From the NCBI GenBank assembly GCA_028485475.2, contig CP144143.1:620001-684000 (forward strand): a DNA stretch of 64,000 nt, in the 5' to 3' direction. Origin of the DNA: Chitinophagaceae bacterium C216 (GTDB lineage: Bacteria; Bacteroidota; Bacteroidia; Chitinophagales; Chitinophagaceae). Below the pieces are notes generated by a model. That model worked only from the letters and a program-made list of their open reading frames with translations, ran no database searches and had not been told where the DNA came from. Shown one piece after another: positions 33,908 through 43,332 of this stretch (its first letter is position 1; each line of letters begins with the position of its first letter). Position numbers and translations under genes: made by a program.

Positions 33908-35431
33908 TTAATCCATCTTTTCGGGTCTCATCTGAGGGAAGAATAGTACATCCTGTATCGATGATTGATTGGTCATCAACATACATAATCTGTCGATTCC
34001 AAAACCGATTCCCGCAGTTGGAGGCATACCGTATTCCAGAGCACGCAAAAAATCGTAATCGATATACATGGCCTCTTCATCGCCGCGCTCGAGCAATTTT
34101 GCCTGTTCTTCGAAACGCTCGCGTTGTTCCAGTGGGTCGTTCAGCTCACTGTATGCATTGGCAATCTCTTTACCGTTTACCATCAGCTCAAAACGTTCTA
34201 CCAGTCCGGCTTTTGAACGGTGTTTTTTGGTAAGTGGGCTCATTTCTACAGGATAATCGATGATGAATGTGGGCTGAATGTAGTGGTGTTCACATTTTTC
34301 ACCGAAGATTTTGTCCACCAATTTTCCTTTACCCATGGTATTATCCACATGAATGCCTAAGTCGTTACAAACTTTTCTCAATGCGGCTTCATCCATATTG
34401 CTGATATCAATGCCGGTGTGCTCTTTAATAGCATCATAAATGGATACACGCGGGAATGGTGCTTTGAAAGAAATAGTATTATCACCCACAGTAACATCGG
34501 TGGTACCGTTCACATCCAGCGCTACTTTTTCCAAAAGTTGTTCGGTAGTTTCCATCATCCAGAAATAATCCTTATAGGCCACATAGAATTCCAAAACGGT
34601 AAACTCTGGATTGTGCGTACGGTCCATTCCTTCGTTTCTGAAGTTGCGGCTGAACTCGTATACCCAGTCAAAGCCACCCACAATCAGGCGTTTTAGATAT
34701 AATTCATTAGCAATACGCAGATAGAAAGGAATATCTAAGGCATTGTGATGGGTAATAAATGGTCTTGCAGCAGCACCACCCGGAATAGATTGTAGAACCG
34801 GAGTATCTACCTCCAAAGCTCCGCGTTCGTTCAAAAACTCGCGGATGGAGTTGATCATTTTTGTGCGTTTTACAAAAACTTCTTTTACCGAAGGATTAAT
34901 AACCAAATCGGCATAACGCTGACGATAACGGAATTCTGGGTCGGTGACTTCGTCGAATACATTTCCCTGCTCATCGCGCTTTACAACCGGTAACGGTTTT
35001 AAAGATTTGGCCAAAAGCGTAAGTTGTTTTGTGTGCAGAGAGGTTTCTCCGGTTTTAGTAATAAATACATATCCAGAAGCTCCGATAAAATCACCCAAAT
35101 CCAATCCGTGCTTTACCAGTGTATCCCACTCACTTTTATCCTCACCGGGATATAGCTCATCCCGTTTTACGTATAATTGAAAAATGCCCTGTTTATCCTG
35201 AATTTTTATAAAAAACACCTTGCCCTTATCATTGATGCTCATGATACGGCCGGCGACACTTACTTCCGCGAACTGATCTTTGGTCTCTTCAGAAAAGTTC
35301 TTTTTAATATCTTCGGAATAGTGAGTTACCGGAAATAAGGGTGCGGGATAAGGATCAATACCGGCAGCCCTTAATTTTTGCAATTTTTCTCTTCTGATAA
35401 TTTCTTGTTCCGATAATTGTTGCACACTCAT
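33908..35431 (-). CDS. lysS: Lysyl-tRNA synthetase LysS (class II)
   Basis: The 507-residue class IIb synthetase starts with the N-terminal helix EQEIIRREKLQKLRAAGIDPYP. The OB-fold anticodon domain has VAGRIMSINDKGKVFFIKIQD. The core has motif 1 (INSIREFLNERGALEVDTPVL), PFITHHNALDIPFYLRIANELYLKRL, motif 2 (RNFRNEGMDRTHNPEFTVLEFYVAY) and motif 3 (GIGFGIDRLCMLM). It charges tRNA-Lys. The length is typical. A TATCTTTG box lies 24 bases upstream of the ATG. Confidence 0.98.
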   Translation of the reverse strand: MSVQQLSEQEIIRREKLQKLRAAGIDPYPAPLFPVTHYSEDIKKNFSEETKDQFAEVSVAGRIMSINDKGKVFFIKIQDKQGIFQLYVKRDELYPGEDKSEWDTLVKHGLDLGDFIGASGYVFITKTGETSLHTKQLTLLAKSLKPLPVVKRDEQGNVFDEVTDPEFRYRQRYADLVINPSVKEVFVKRTKMINSIREFLNERGALEVDTPVLQSIPGGAAARPFITHHNALDIPFYLRIANELYLKRLIVGGFDWVYEFSRNFRNEGMDRTHNPEFTVLEFYVAYKDYFWMMETTEQLLEKVALDVNGTTDVTVGDNTISFKAPFPRVSIYDAIKEHTGIDISNMDEAALRKVCNDLGIHVDNTMGKGKLVDKIFGEKCEHHYIQPTFIIDYPVEMSPLTKKHRSKAGLVERFELMVNGKEIANAYSELNDPLEQRERFEEQAKLLERGDEEAMYIDYDFLRALEYGMPPTAGIGFGIDRLCMLMTNQSSIQDVLFFPQMRPEKMD

Positions 35432-35455
35432 ATACTCTTAAATTCAAATAGGCTG

Positions 35456-35463
35456 CAAAGATA
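35456..35463 (-). promoter_or_regulatory. -7 promoter box of lysS
   Basis: TATCTTTG on the minus strand, exact TAnnTTTG, 24 bases before the lysS ATG. Confidence 0.6.
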
Positions 35464-35651
35464 GCTGGTATTTAACATTTTGACGGAATCGGATTTTTCC
35501 AAGTGCTTTTGTGGCAAAAGAAGTCCTTTATCAGCGTATAACATTCTCAACATCAACAATTTTGATAAAATTCTTTGTGGACAAGCCAGTGAGAGAACAG
35601 AATAAATAGATATTGCAGGTTCTTGTAAATGCGATTGTGTATATTGCCGAT

Positions 35652-36812
35652 ATGAAAAATAAATTGCTTGCCGTAAAATCCGGATTTATATTGCGTTTAT
35701 CAGGCGTTTTAGCCAGTTTGTTGTGGACATTAGTGATGCATGCGCAAAGCGTACCCCATCCTTATCTCAATCCTCAAAAGTTTGAAAAAGAAATAAATGG
35801 TAAAAAAACCGGGATTGCTTTTCTGAAAAATAAGAAGGGCATGACGGTGGCCATTACCAATTTTGGAGCACGTTTGGTAAGTGTCATTGTTCCCGACAAA
35901 ACAGGAAACCCTGTAGACGTAGTAGTGGGATTTAATTCGATTGATGCATACATTCAGGCTGTGGGCCGAAATTATGGAGCTACTGTAGGAAGATATGCCA
36001 ATCGTATGGCAAAAGGACAATTTACACTAGATGGCACTACCTATCAGCTACCACTCAACAATAACGGAAACAATATTCATGGAGGCCCTAATGGTTTTAA
36101 CGAACAGGTTTGGGACTGGGTGGAAAAGTCAGATCGCGCAGTAACCCTTGCCTATCTTTCAAAAGACGGGGAGAACGGATTTCCAGGAAATCTAAAAGTG
36201 CAGATAACTTTTTCGCTCAATGATCAAAATGAGTTAAAAATTGCCTATACTGCCGAAACGGATAAGAAGACTGTTCTAAATCTTACTAATCATAGCTATT
36301 TTAATCTCGAAGGAGGAGGTTCGGTAACCGGATATCAGGTATATATCAATGCGGATCATTACACTCCCGTTAACGAAGCGATGATTCCTACCGGAGAAAT
36401 TGTACCGGTAACCAATACTCCATTTGATTTAAGAAAGCCCACTATTATCAGCAGTGTAGTAGATGCACCTCATCCGCAATTAAAATATGGAGGTGGGTTT
36501 GATCACAATTTTGTTTTGAACAAACAAAAAGGCGGTAAAACACCCGAATTGGCCGCAACAGCCTACAGTCCCAAAACCGGGATATTAATGAAAGTTTTTA
36601 CTACCGAGCCCGGGATACAGTTTTTTACCGCAAACACTTTGAAAGGTGTAGATAAGGATCGTAACGGAAAACCTATTAATGCCCGGGAAGCATTTTGTTT
36701 TGAAACCCAACACTTCCCGGACGCACCCAATCATCCCAACTTTCCATCAACCGTCTTATCCCCTGGCGAGCAATTTCAGTCTGTAACGATTTATCAGCTG
36801 CTTACTCAGTAA
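35652..36812 (+). CDS. galM: Secreted aldose 1-epimerase (mutarotase)
   Basis: The protein has 386 residues from the ATG at 35652; a longer reading from 35613 adds 13 residues before the signal. The signal peptide (hydrophobic LSGVLASLLWTLVMHA) predicts export to the periplasm. The galactose mutarotase fold has FGARLVSVIVPDK, GRYANRMAKGQF, NGNNIHGGPNGF with the first catalytic His, LTNHSYFNL with the second His, and FETQHFPDAPNHPNFPS with the catalytic Glu. It interconverts alpha and beta anomers of free sugars such as glucose and galactose. Its stop lies 6 bases from the stop of the convergent oxidoreductase. No sugar transporter adjoins. Confidence 0.9.
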   Translation: MKNKLLAVKSGFILRLSGVLASLLWTLVMHAQSVPHPYLNPQKFEKEINGKKTGIAFLKNKKGMTVAITNFGARLVSVIVPDKTGNPVDVVVGFNSIDAYIQAVGRNYGATVGRYANRMAKGQFTLDGTTYQLPLNNNGNNIHGGPNGFNEQVWDWVEKSDRAVTLAYLSKDGENGFPGNLKVQITFSLNDQNELKIAYTAETDKKTVLNLTNHSYFNLEGGGSVTGYQVYINADHYTPVNEAMIPTGEIVPVTNTPFDLRKPTIISSVVDAPHPQLKYGGGFDHNFVLNKQKGGKTPELAATAYSPKTGILMKVFTTEPGIQFFTANTLKGVDKDRNGKPINAREAFCFETQHFPDAPNHPNFPSTVLSPGEQFQSVTIYQLLTQ

Positions 36813-36818
36813 GCCTGA

Positions 36819-38144
36819 TTAAATTTTAGGCAGTTTGTAACCGTTGTGATAAGGAGCCATGAGGTATTGCTGATTGATTTTTTCATCAGTAAACTTACCT
36901 GCGGCCTTGTCCCACACTAATTTCTGGCCACTTCTGAAAGCGATGTTTCCAATTTGACACACAGTGGCAATATGGGCTCCGGCTTCAATGGAACAGTTCA
37001 GGTCTGATTGTTTGCGAGAGCGCAGCACCTCAACAAAGTTTTCCATGTGCTTATCCAATCCGTTGTCAGACCTGCCTTTGAAAGGTACCAGCACTTTGTT
37101 TTCGCTGCGTTTTTCTTCAATCACTTCCCAGCCACCACGGCTTAGTACCAGCGTTCCGTTGTTGCCGATAAAGGCGATGCTGTGGTCGCGGTTGTAATTG
37201 CCGTTATCAATACCCATGGCATGGTCCCAGATGATGTTGAAGCCGTCAAACTCATAAAGTGCGGTGAGTGTATCGGGTGTTTCCTGTGCCAGTTCGGGAT
37301 AGGCAAATTTTCCTCCCAATGCGCTTACTGTTTTGGGAAGTGATGCTTTCATACCCAGAAGTGCGTAGTCCATTAAGTGTACACCCCAGTCCGTCATCAA
37401 TCCTCCTGCATAATCCCAGAACCAGCGGAAGTTAAAATGAAAGCGACTGCTGTTGAAGGGCCTTGTTTTGGCCGGGCCCAGCCACATTTTATAGTCTACA
37501 CCGGGAGGAGGAGCACTGTCAGGTACCACAGGTGCAGGTTTCATCCAGCCTTGATAGCAACACACCTTCACGGTCCTGATATTACCCAGTTTGCCGCTTT
37601 GAACAAATTCAACAGCCTCTCTAAAATGTTGCTGGCTGCGTTGCCATTGTCCGGCCTGCACAATGCGATTGTACTTTTTTTGTGCCGCCACCATGGCCTT
37701 ACATTCTTCAATAGAGTTACCTACAGGCTTTTCTACATATACATCTTTTCCTGCAGCTACGGCATCAATCATCATTAGAGCATGCCAGTGGTCCGGAGTA
37801 CCAATGATTACTACATCCACGTCTTTATTTTCCAGGAGCTTTCGGTAATCACCATAAGTTTTGATTTTGCTGGTATCAATGTTTTTTTTCTGCAGCTCCG
37901 TCATCCTTTCATCCAGAACGGATTTATCCACATCGCATAGTGCTACAATTTGGGTCCCCGGCACTTTTAGGATGGACTGCGTATTGGACCACCCCATACC
38001 TTTTATTCCGATAACGCCAATCTTAATAGTATCCGAAGCGCTCTTATTGATGAAGGAAAAATTTTTGGAATTGAAAGACTGAAGGGCTAACGACCCAAGG
38101 GCAAGCGCTGATGTCTGATAAATAAATTTTCTACGGCTATTCAT
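36819..38144 (-). CDS. Gfo/Idh/MocA family oxidoreductase with Tat signal
   Basis: The 441-residue protein has a twin-arginine signal NSRRKFIYQTSALALGSLAL. The Rossmann domain (about 40-165) has IGVIGIKGMGWSNTQSI and VVIIGTPDHWHALMMIDAVAAGKDVYVEKP, where EKP is the family signature. The C-terminal sheet domain carries RFHFNFRWFWDYAGGLMTDWGVHLMDYALLGM, which supplies an Asp/His substrate site. Exported Bacteroidota members of this family act on sugars or glycosides with tightly held NAD(H); the substrate cannot be told. It is divergent from the TonB receptor gene, with a 14-base palindrome between them that may control either gene. Confidence 0.87.
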   Translation of the reverse strand: MNSRRKFIYQTSALALGSLALQSFNSKNFSFINKSASDTIKIGVIGIKGMGWSNTQSILKVPGTQIVALCDVDKSVLDERMTELQKKNIDTSKIKTYGDYRKLLENKDVDVVIIGTPDHWHALMMIDAVAAGKDVYVEKPVGNSIEECKAMVAAQKKYNRIVQAGQWQRSQQHFREAVEFVQSGKLGNIRTVKVCCYQGWMKPAPVVPDSAPPPGVDYKMWLGPAKTRPFNSSRFHFNFRWFWDYAGGLMTDWGVHLMDYALLGMKASLPKTVSALGGKFAYPELAQETPDTLTALYEFDGFNIIWDHAMGIDNGNYNRDHSIAFIGNNGTLVLSRGGWEVIEEKRSENKVLVPFKGRSDNGLDKHMENFVEVLRSRKQSDLNCSIEAGAHIATVCQIGNIAFRSGQKLVWDKAAGKFTDEKINQQYLMAPYHNGYKLPKI

Positions 38145-38175
38145 GCAAATCGTTTTTTCAAATATATAAAAACAA

Positions 38176-38199
38176 TGTCAATGTCATAAGACGTCTTAT
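38176..38199. promoter_or_regulatory. Operator-like palindrome with flanking TGTCA repeats
   Basis: ATAAGACGTCTTAT (38186-38199) is a perfect 14-base palindrome in the divergent gap between the oxidoreductase and the TonB receptor. TGTCA occurs as direct repeats at 38176, 38182, 38101+... no further copy is claimed on the left; two more copies follow at 38201-38205 and 38212-38216. Confidence 0.45.
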
Positions 38200-38277
38200 T
38201 TGTCAGAAAACTGTCAACAGTTACTAAGAATTATGATTTTTTCCGCATTTCGTAAATATGACGAAGATGAGTGCTGC

Positions 38278-38285
38278 TATTTTTG
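38278..38285 (+). promoter_or_regulatory. -7 promoter box of the TonB receptor operon
   Basis: TATTTTTG matches TAnnTTTG and lies 19 bases before the ATG at 38305. Confidence 0.6.
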
Positions 38286-38304
38286 CGCCTCAAATAAATG
38301 ATTC

Positions 38305-40773
38305 ATGAGAAACATAGTTTACTTTTTGGCTTTGGTGTGGATATCACTAATTAGTTTGGAGGTTTTCGCTCAAACAGGATTTGGAAAAATTACAGGGACT
38401 GTTGTTACCGAAGATAATCAACCCGCAGAAGGTGTGACGATTGTGATTGTGGGAACAGATTACGCAACAGCGGCCAATGCTAGAGGCCGCTTTGGCTTTA
38501 ACAAACTGAATCCGGGAAATTATACCTTGAAAGTTTCTTTGGTGGGATATAATGATGTGGAAAAAGAAGCTGTTGTTACAGAAGGAGCTACCACTTCTAT
38601 ATCCATAGTGCTTGGAGTAAATGCTCGGGAGTTAAGCGAGGTTATTGTAACCGGACGCAAAAACGGGCTGCATACACAAACAGCCTCAAGCTCCTTACGC
38701 GTGCAGACTCCTTTACTGGAGTTACCACAAAATGTACAGGTGATTACTGGAAGAGTATTGTCAGAACAGCAGATTATAAGCACCAGCGACGGATTGTTGC
38801 GGAATGTTAGCGGATTACTTCGTGCGGAGCACTGGGGTGATTTATATACCAACGTAAATATGCGTGGTTCGCGTGTGCAGGCTTTTCGCAACGGATTTAA
38901 TGTGGTAAACTCTTCTTGGGGCCCTCTTACAGAAGACATGAGCATGGTAGAGCGCGTGGAATTTGTAAAAGGCCCAGCAGGATTCATGCTGGGAACCGGT
39001 GAACCGGGAGGGTTATACAATGTAGTTACGAAAAAACCTACTGGAGAGAATAAAGGAGAAGTGTCCTTTGCGGTGGGCAGTTACGATTTGTACAGAGGAA
39101 CGATTGATCTGGATAGAAAGTTGACTGCCGATGGAAAACTGTTGTTCCGCTTTAACGGTGCTTATCAGAAAAAAGGCTCTTTCCGTCCCTTTGAGCATAA
39201 CGACCGTATATCTGTGGCTCCCGTATTCAGTTATGCATTTTCTGAGAAATCAAAGCTGACACTAGAGTATACACTCCAGCATGCGAAGATGACAGATGTA
39301 GGATCCTATTACGTATTTTCTCCCAATGGTTTTGCTTCTTTGCCCAGAAACTTTACACTGGCGCAGCCTGGAACAGAACCTTCCAAAATCAATGATCACA
39401 GCATCTATCTCAATTATCAGCAACAATTGGCTCAAAACTGGAAGCTGACTATTCAAGGGGCTTATTTTTATTACGATCAAACAGGGGGCAATAGCTGGCC
39501 TACAGCCGTAGGACCCGGAGACTATGATTTGGATTATGATGGCGTAATTGATGGAACACTCAGCCCGAACCAAATAATCAGAGGCTATGGTATTTGGGAT
39601 GCACGCAGCAATATGAAATTAGGACAGGCTTTTGTAAACGGTGAAGTGCAAACTGGCGCCATTCGTCACAGACTGTTGTTAGGGATTGATGCTGGGAAAA
39701 AGGATTATGAAGCCGATTGGAGTCAGTCCTTCCCTCTCGACACTCCTGATAAGCCATTTGATGTAAATAATCCCGATTATGGAGCTCCTGCCAACGGATA
39801 TCCGCAATTCGATCGTTCGCTTCCTTTATCTCAGCGCGCCAAAGCCGGTGGCGGCACTATGGGGCAGGAGTATGTTAGCGGATATGCACAAGATGAGTTA
39901 GGCTTTTTTCAAAATAAACTGCGTGTAACGCTGGCCGGTCGTTTTGGCTATTTAAAACAATATCAGTGGGGTGGAGCACCTTATCAGAAAGCACATTTTA
40001 CTCCACGTGCAGGTATCAGCTACTCTCTGCCCGGAAATGCATATGTGTACACTTTGTTCGACCAAGCATTTACCCCGCAATCCGGAATATTGCGCAGCGG
40101 CGAAACAGCCAAACCCATTACGGGTAATAATATAGAGCTGGGCATTAAAAAAGACTGGTTTGGCGGAAAATGGAATACCACACTTGCTGCCTATCGTATC
40201 CTAAAGAAAAACGAGCTTACGGCAGATCCCTCCAATGCCGCTAACGAAAACTATAGTATTGTAATTGGCGAGAAAGAGGCGAAAGGATTTGAGTTCGACT
40301 TAAGAGGAGAAATTCTTCCCGGATTTACTGCTATCGCTAACTATGCTTATACAATCAGTGAAGTGACCAAAGTGGCCGAAGGAGTTACCACGCTTAAAAA
40401 GGGTGAATATGTTCCCAGTTTTGCAAAAAATACGGTAAACACTTGGCTCACCTACACTCTTCAAAGAGGACCGCTTAAAGGCTTCGGCATCAATGGAGGA
40501 TTTACTTATCTAGCTGGACGTGTAGGATGGGGCTATAGCATGGATCATCCCGAACGCAATATGGGCGATTATTTTAAACTGGATGGTGGACTATTCTGGA
40601 GTTGTAAAAAAGTATCCGTAACCGCCAATGTGTTTAATATTCTGGATAAATATCTGTACAGCGGCTCTTATTATACCCAGTACTGGAATTATCCCGATTA
40701 TAATGTAGCAGCTTATTCTTGGCAGGTGGACCCTCCCAGAAACTTTAGAGTATCCGTAACGTATAGATTTTAA
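38305..40773 (+). CDS. TonB-dependent siderophore receptor with CarboxypepD_reg-like domain
   Basis: The 822-residue outer-membrane protein has a signal peptide (1-22). A carboxypeptidase-regulatory-like domain (about 26-112, GKITGTVVTEDNQPAEGVTIVI) is followed by the plug (about 130-245, LLELPQNVQVITGRVLSEQQ, VNMRGSRVQAFRNGF, VERVEFVKGPAGFMLGTGEPGG) and a 22-strand barrel ending in the C-terminal Phe needed for Bam insertion. The plug motifs place it with FhuE/FecA-type ferric siderophore receptors and not with SusC. It imports an iron chelate using TonB energy. A PepSY membrane protein follows after 18 bases, making an iron-uptake operon. No clear Fur box is visible. Confidence 0.93.
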   Translation: MRNIVYFLALVWISLISLEVFAQTGFGKITGTVVTEDNQPAEGVTIVIVGTDYATAANARGRFGFNKLNPGNYTLKVSLVGYNDVEKEAVVTEGATTSISIVLGVNARELSEVIVTGRKNGLHTQTASSSLRVQTPLLELPQNVQVITGRVLSEQQIISTSDGLLRNVSGLLRAEHWGDLYTNVNMRGSRVQAFRNGFNVVNSSWGPLTEDMSMVERVEFVKGPAGFMLGTGEPGGLYNVVTKKPTGENKGEVSFAVGSYDLYRGTIDLDRKLTADGKLLFRFNGAYQKKGSFRPFEHNDRISVAPVFSYAFSEKSKLTLEYTLQHAKMTDVGSYYVFSPNGFASLPRNFTLAQPGTEPSKINDHSIYLNYQQQLAQNWKLTIQGAYFYYDQTGGNSWPTAVGPGDYDLDYDGVIDGTLSPNQIIRGYGIWDARSNMKLGQAFVNGEVQTGAIRHRLLLGIDAGKKDYEADWSQSFPLDTPDKPFDVNNPDYGAPANGYPQFDRSLPLSQRAKAGGGTMGQEYVSGYAQDELGFFQNKLRVTLAGRFGYLKQYQWGGAPYQKAHFTPRAGISYSLPGNAYVYTLFDQAFTPQSGILRSGETAKPITGNNIELGIKKDWFGGKWNTTLAAYRILKKNELTADPSNAANENYSIVIGEKEAKGFEFDLRGEILPGFTAIANYAYTISEVTKVAEGVTTLKKGEYVPSFAKNTVNTWLTYTLQRGPLKGFGINGGFTYLAGRVGWGYSMDHPERNMGDYFKLDGGLFWSCKKVSVTANVFNILDKYLYSGSYYTQYWNYPDYNVAAYSWQVDPPRNFRVSVTYRF

Positions 40774-40791
40774 ACTGAATAGGTGTAGGAG

Positions 40792-41955
40792 ATGAGAATA
40801 AAAAAGGCAATAGGAAAAATTCATTTATGGCTGGGACTCGCTTCCGGCCTTATTGTCTTCTGGTTGGGAATATCCGGCTGTTTGATTGCATTTGAGCGAG
40901 AAATCACTCGTGCGGTGGAGCAGTTTAGATATGTAGAAAATCCGGGAACAAAATATCTACCTCCTACTGTATTGAAAGATTCGGTGGATAAGTATCTGAA
41001 CGGAAAAGAAACTATAATACTCGAGTATCTGGGTCCTCGCGATGCGGCCTTAGCTTATTATTATGATGACAGCGTTTACTATCAGGTTTTCATTAATCCT
41101 TACACTGGCCATGTGCAGAAGGTGAAGAATATGCGAAAAGACTTCTTTCGCATTATTACCATGGGCCATTACGAATTGTGGATGGGAAAGCCGGGAAGAA
41201 TTATCGTTTCAACAGCAACACTTATTTTTCTGATATTGATGATTACAGGTGTAGTGTTGTGGTGGCCGCGAAACAAAGCGGCAGCTCGTCAGCGGTTTAA
41301 ATTTAAGTGGAAGCCCTCCACCCGATGGAAACGGAAAAACTACGATTTGCACAATGTGCTAGGATTTTATATGACCTGGGTGGCTATTTTTCTTGCCATT
41401 ACCGGACTAATTATGGGATTCCAGTGGTTTGCCCGCTCTGTTTATTTTGTTTCTTCCGGAGGCCAAACGATGCCTCCTCATGAGCATCCTGTATCGGATA
41501 GCGCATTGGCTCTTTCGGCAGATCGTTCACAAGTTGTTAATACTGTATGGCTGGAGCTAATGCAGCAAAAACGAAGCGACAATAAGGTGGGGATTGTGTT
41601 TCCACAAGATGAAACAGATGCATTGGAAGGCTTTGTTAACCATAATTTGGACAGTTATTATAACGTCGATTTTTATCATTATGACCAATACACCGGAAAG
41701 GAATTGCCTGCAGAAGGTATTTGGGCGGGCAAGTTTAAGGATGCTTCTTTGGCCGATAAGATTCAGCGGATGAATTACGATATTCATGTGGGGGCCATAC
41801 TGGGCTTTCCGGGCAAACTGCTGGTGTTTTTTGCAAGTTTGATTGCAGCCAGCCTTCCTGTTACCGGGTTTTATATCTGGTACGGTAGAAGAAAAAAGAA
41901 AATCCTGTCTATTGCTAAACAGGATTTCCCACAAAACTATTGTGTGACACCATAA
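40792..41955 (+). CDS. PepSY-associated membrane protein (siderophore reductase-like)
   Basis: The 387-residue inner-membrane protein has four membrane segments: near 13-32 (GLASGLIVFWLGISGCLIAF), about 140-160, 195-215 and 345-370. A PepSY-type periplasmic domain lies between the first two. Histidines in HLWLGLASG, HYELWMG, DLHNVLGFYMTW and NYDIHVGAILGFPG fit haem- or metal-binding positions of the FegB/FoxB/PiuB-like group, which reduce ferric siderophores in the periplasm. It lies 18 bases after the TonB receptor, so it is its probable functional partner. Confidence 0.87.
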   Translation: MRIKKAIGKIHLWLGLASGLIVFWLGISGCLIAFEREITRAVEQFRYVENPGTKYLPPTVLKDSVDKYLNGKETIILEYLGPRDAALAYYYDDSVYYQVFINPYTGHVQKVKNMRKDFFRIITMGHYELWMGKPGRIIVSTATLIFLILMITGVVLWWPRNKAAARQRFKFKWKPSTRWKRKNYDLHNVLGFYMTWVAIFLAITGLIMGFQWFARSVYFVSSGGQTMPPHEHPVSDSALALSADRSQVVNTVWLELMQQKRSDNKVGIVFPQDETDALEGFVNHNLDSYYNVDFYHYDQYTGKELPAEGIWAGKFKDASLADKIQRMNYDIHVGAILGFPGKLLVFFASLIAASLPVTGFYIWYGRRKKKILSIAKQDFPQNYCVTP

Positions 41956-41960
41956 AGTGC

Positions 41961-42530
41961 TTAAGACTTTTTCTGTTGTTGTTTGTATTCTTTTTCGATA
42001 TCCTGCGCTTTTTCAAAGTCGAGAATAACGCCATTGATACAATAGCGCAATCCGGTTGGGGGCGGACCGTCGTCAAATACATGTCCTAAATGCGCTTGGC
42101 AGCGACCGCATTGTACTTCGGTACGAATCATACCATGCGAGCGGTCTTCCAGATAGATTACACTGTTTTTGCTAATCGGCTCATAAAAGCTAGGCCAGCC
42201 ACAGCCGCTATCAAATTTAGTATCGCTTTTAAATAAGGGATTGCCGCAGGCGGCACAATAATAAGTACCTACCTCTTTAAAATTCTCAAATTTGCTGGTC
42301 CAAGGACGTTCCGTACCTTTTTGTCGAGCTATATAATACACCTCCGGTGATAGAATCTTCTGCCATTCTTCATTACTCAGTTTTACCGGGGTAGTATCGG
42401 TACGGGAGTAAACCGGATTTTTTGATTTATCCATGATGGTTGTGTCTTTAGGATGAGAAGATTTCGTTTGCGATTGGCATTGATGAAAAAAACAACCTAT
42501 AAGAATCAATATAATCGCAGACGATTTCAT
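41961..42530 (-). CDS. msrB: Peptide-methionine (R)-S-oxide reductase MsrB, lipoprotein
   Basis: The 189-residue protein has a lipoprotein signal (lipobox L-I-G-C, Cys13). The MsrB fold follows, with zinc cysteines 92, 95, 141 and 144 (YCAACG, CGRC), [12 protein letters not shown], the [21 protein letters not shown] block and catalytic Cys164. It reduces methionine-R-sulfoxide in oxidised envelope proteins. The usual RYCINS reads RYCING here. Its stop lies 5 bases from that of the convergent PepSY gene. No msrA is adjacent. Confidence 0.93.
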   Translation of the reverse strand: MKSSAIILILIGCFFHQCQSQTKSSHPKDTTIMDKSKNPVYSRTDTTPVKLSNEEWQKILSPEVYYIARQKGTERPWTSKFENFKEVGTYYCAACGNPLFKSDTKFDSGCGWPSFYEPISKNSVIYLEDRSHGMIRTEVQCGRCQAHLGHVFDDGPPPTGLRYCINGVILDFEKAQDIEKEYKQQQKKS

Positions 42531-42702
42531 ATTTATTAAACAAATCCGAATTGAAAAAAGTTTTGCATTAAATCTTATTATTAGAAATTGTATAGAAAAA
42601 ACCTATTTATATAATAAAATTACAATAAAAGGTCCATCAACTAATGAAATTATCCGATGATACAGTATATTTGTTCACTTACATCAAATTAAAATTGCGT
42701 AA

Positions 42703-43287
42703 ATGTTTAATTTAGTTCTATTTGGACCGCCCGGTAGTGGTAAGGGCACTCAGGCACAAAAATTAATTGAAAAATATAAGCTGGTACATCTTTCCACCGG
42801 CGATCTGTTAAGAAACGAAATTGCTAATCAGACGCCGCTGGGACTTGAAGCCAAAAAAATAATGGACAGTGGTCAGCTGGTACCTGACGAGGTCGTAATA
42901 GGCATTATTAATAATTGCCTAGAGAAAAATACAGGAGCCACCGGCTTTTTATTTGACGGATTCCCTCGTACACTTAAACAGGCAGAAGCTTTGGATAAGC
43001 TATTGGTGGAAAAGGCTACCGGAATTAATCTGGTGTTAGCATTGGAGGTAAACGAAAACGAGTTGGTAAGAAGATTGCTCGAAAGAGGAAAAACCTCTGG
43101 AAGGTCCGATGATACCAGTGAAGAAGTAATCAGAAAGCGATTCCAAGTATATAGCAACGATACCGCTCCAGTAGCGGCTTATTATAAAGAGCAAGGTAAA
43201 TTTAAGCCAATCTTTGGTGAAGGTTCGATAGACGAAATTTTTGATGCACTGTGTAAGGAAATAGATTCCGCAACAGCTAAGCAATAA
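42703..43287 (+). CDS. adk: Adenylate kinase
   Basis: The 194-residue kinase has the P-loop GPPGSGKGTQAQK (7-19), LSTGDLLRNEI, the GFLFDGFPRTLKQAEAL block and a short LID (RLLERGKTSGRSDDTSEEVIRKRF) without the four zinc cysteines. It interconverts ATP plus AMP with two ADP in the cytoplasm. The length and short LID are usual for Bacteroidota. Stand-alone gene with a good terminator. Confidence 0.97.
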   Translation: MFNLVLFGPPGSGKGTQAQKLIEKYKLVHLSTGDLLRNEIANQTPLGLEAKKIMDSGQLVPDEVVIGIINNCLEKNTGATGFLFDGFPRTLKQAEALDKLLVEKATGINLVLALEVNENELVRRLLERGKTSGRSDDTSEEVIRKRFQVYSNDTAPVAAYYKEQGKFKPIFGEGSIDEIFDALCKEIDSATAKQ

Positions 43288-43294
43288 AAGCATA

Positions 43295-43325
43295 AAAGCC
43301 CGCAACTCGCGGGCTTTATTTTTTC
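43295..43325 (+). terminator. Intrinsic terminator after adk
   Basis: Nine-base stem AAAGCCCGC / GCGGGCTTT with a 5-base loop and a T-rich tail. It can also serve the convergent lipoprotein gene. Confidence 0.85.
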
Positions 43326-43332
43326 TATTCAG

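Noticed and set aside
35506-35520. CTTTTG-TGG-CAAAAG inverted repeat between lysS and galM
   Set aside because: Only six bases per arm in AT-rich DNA; too short to support as an operator.
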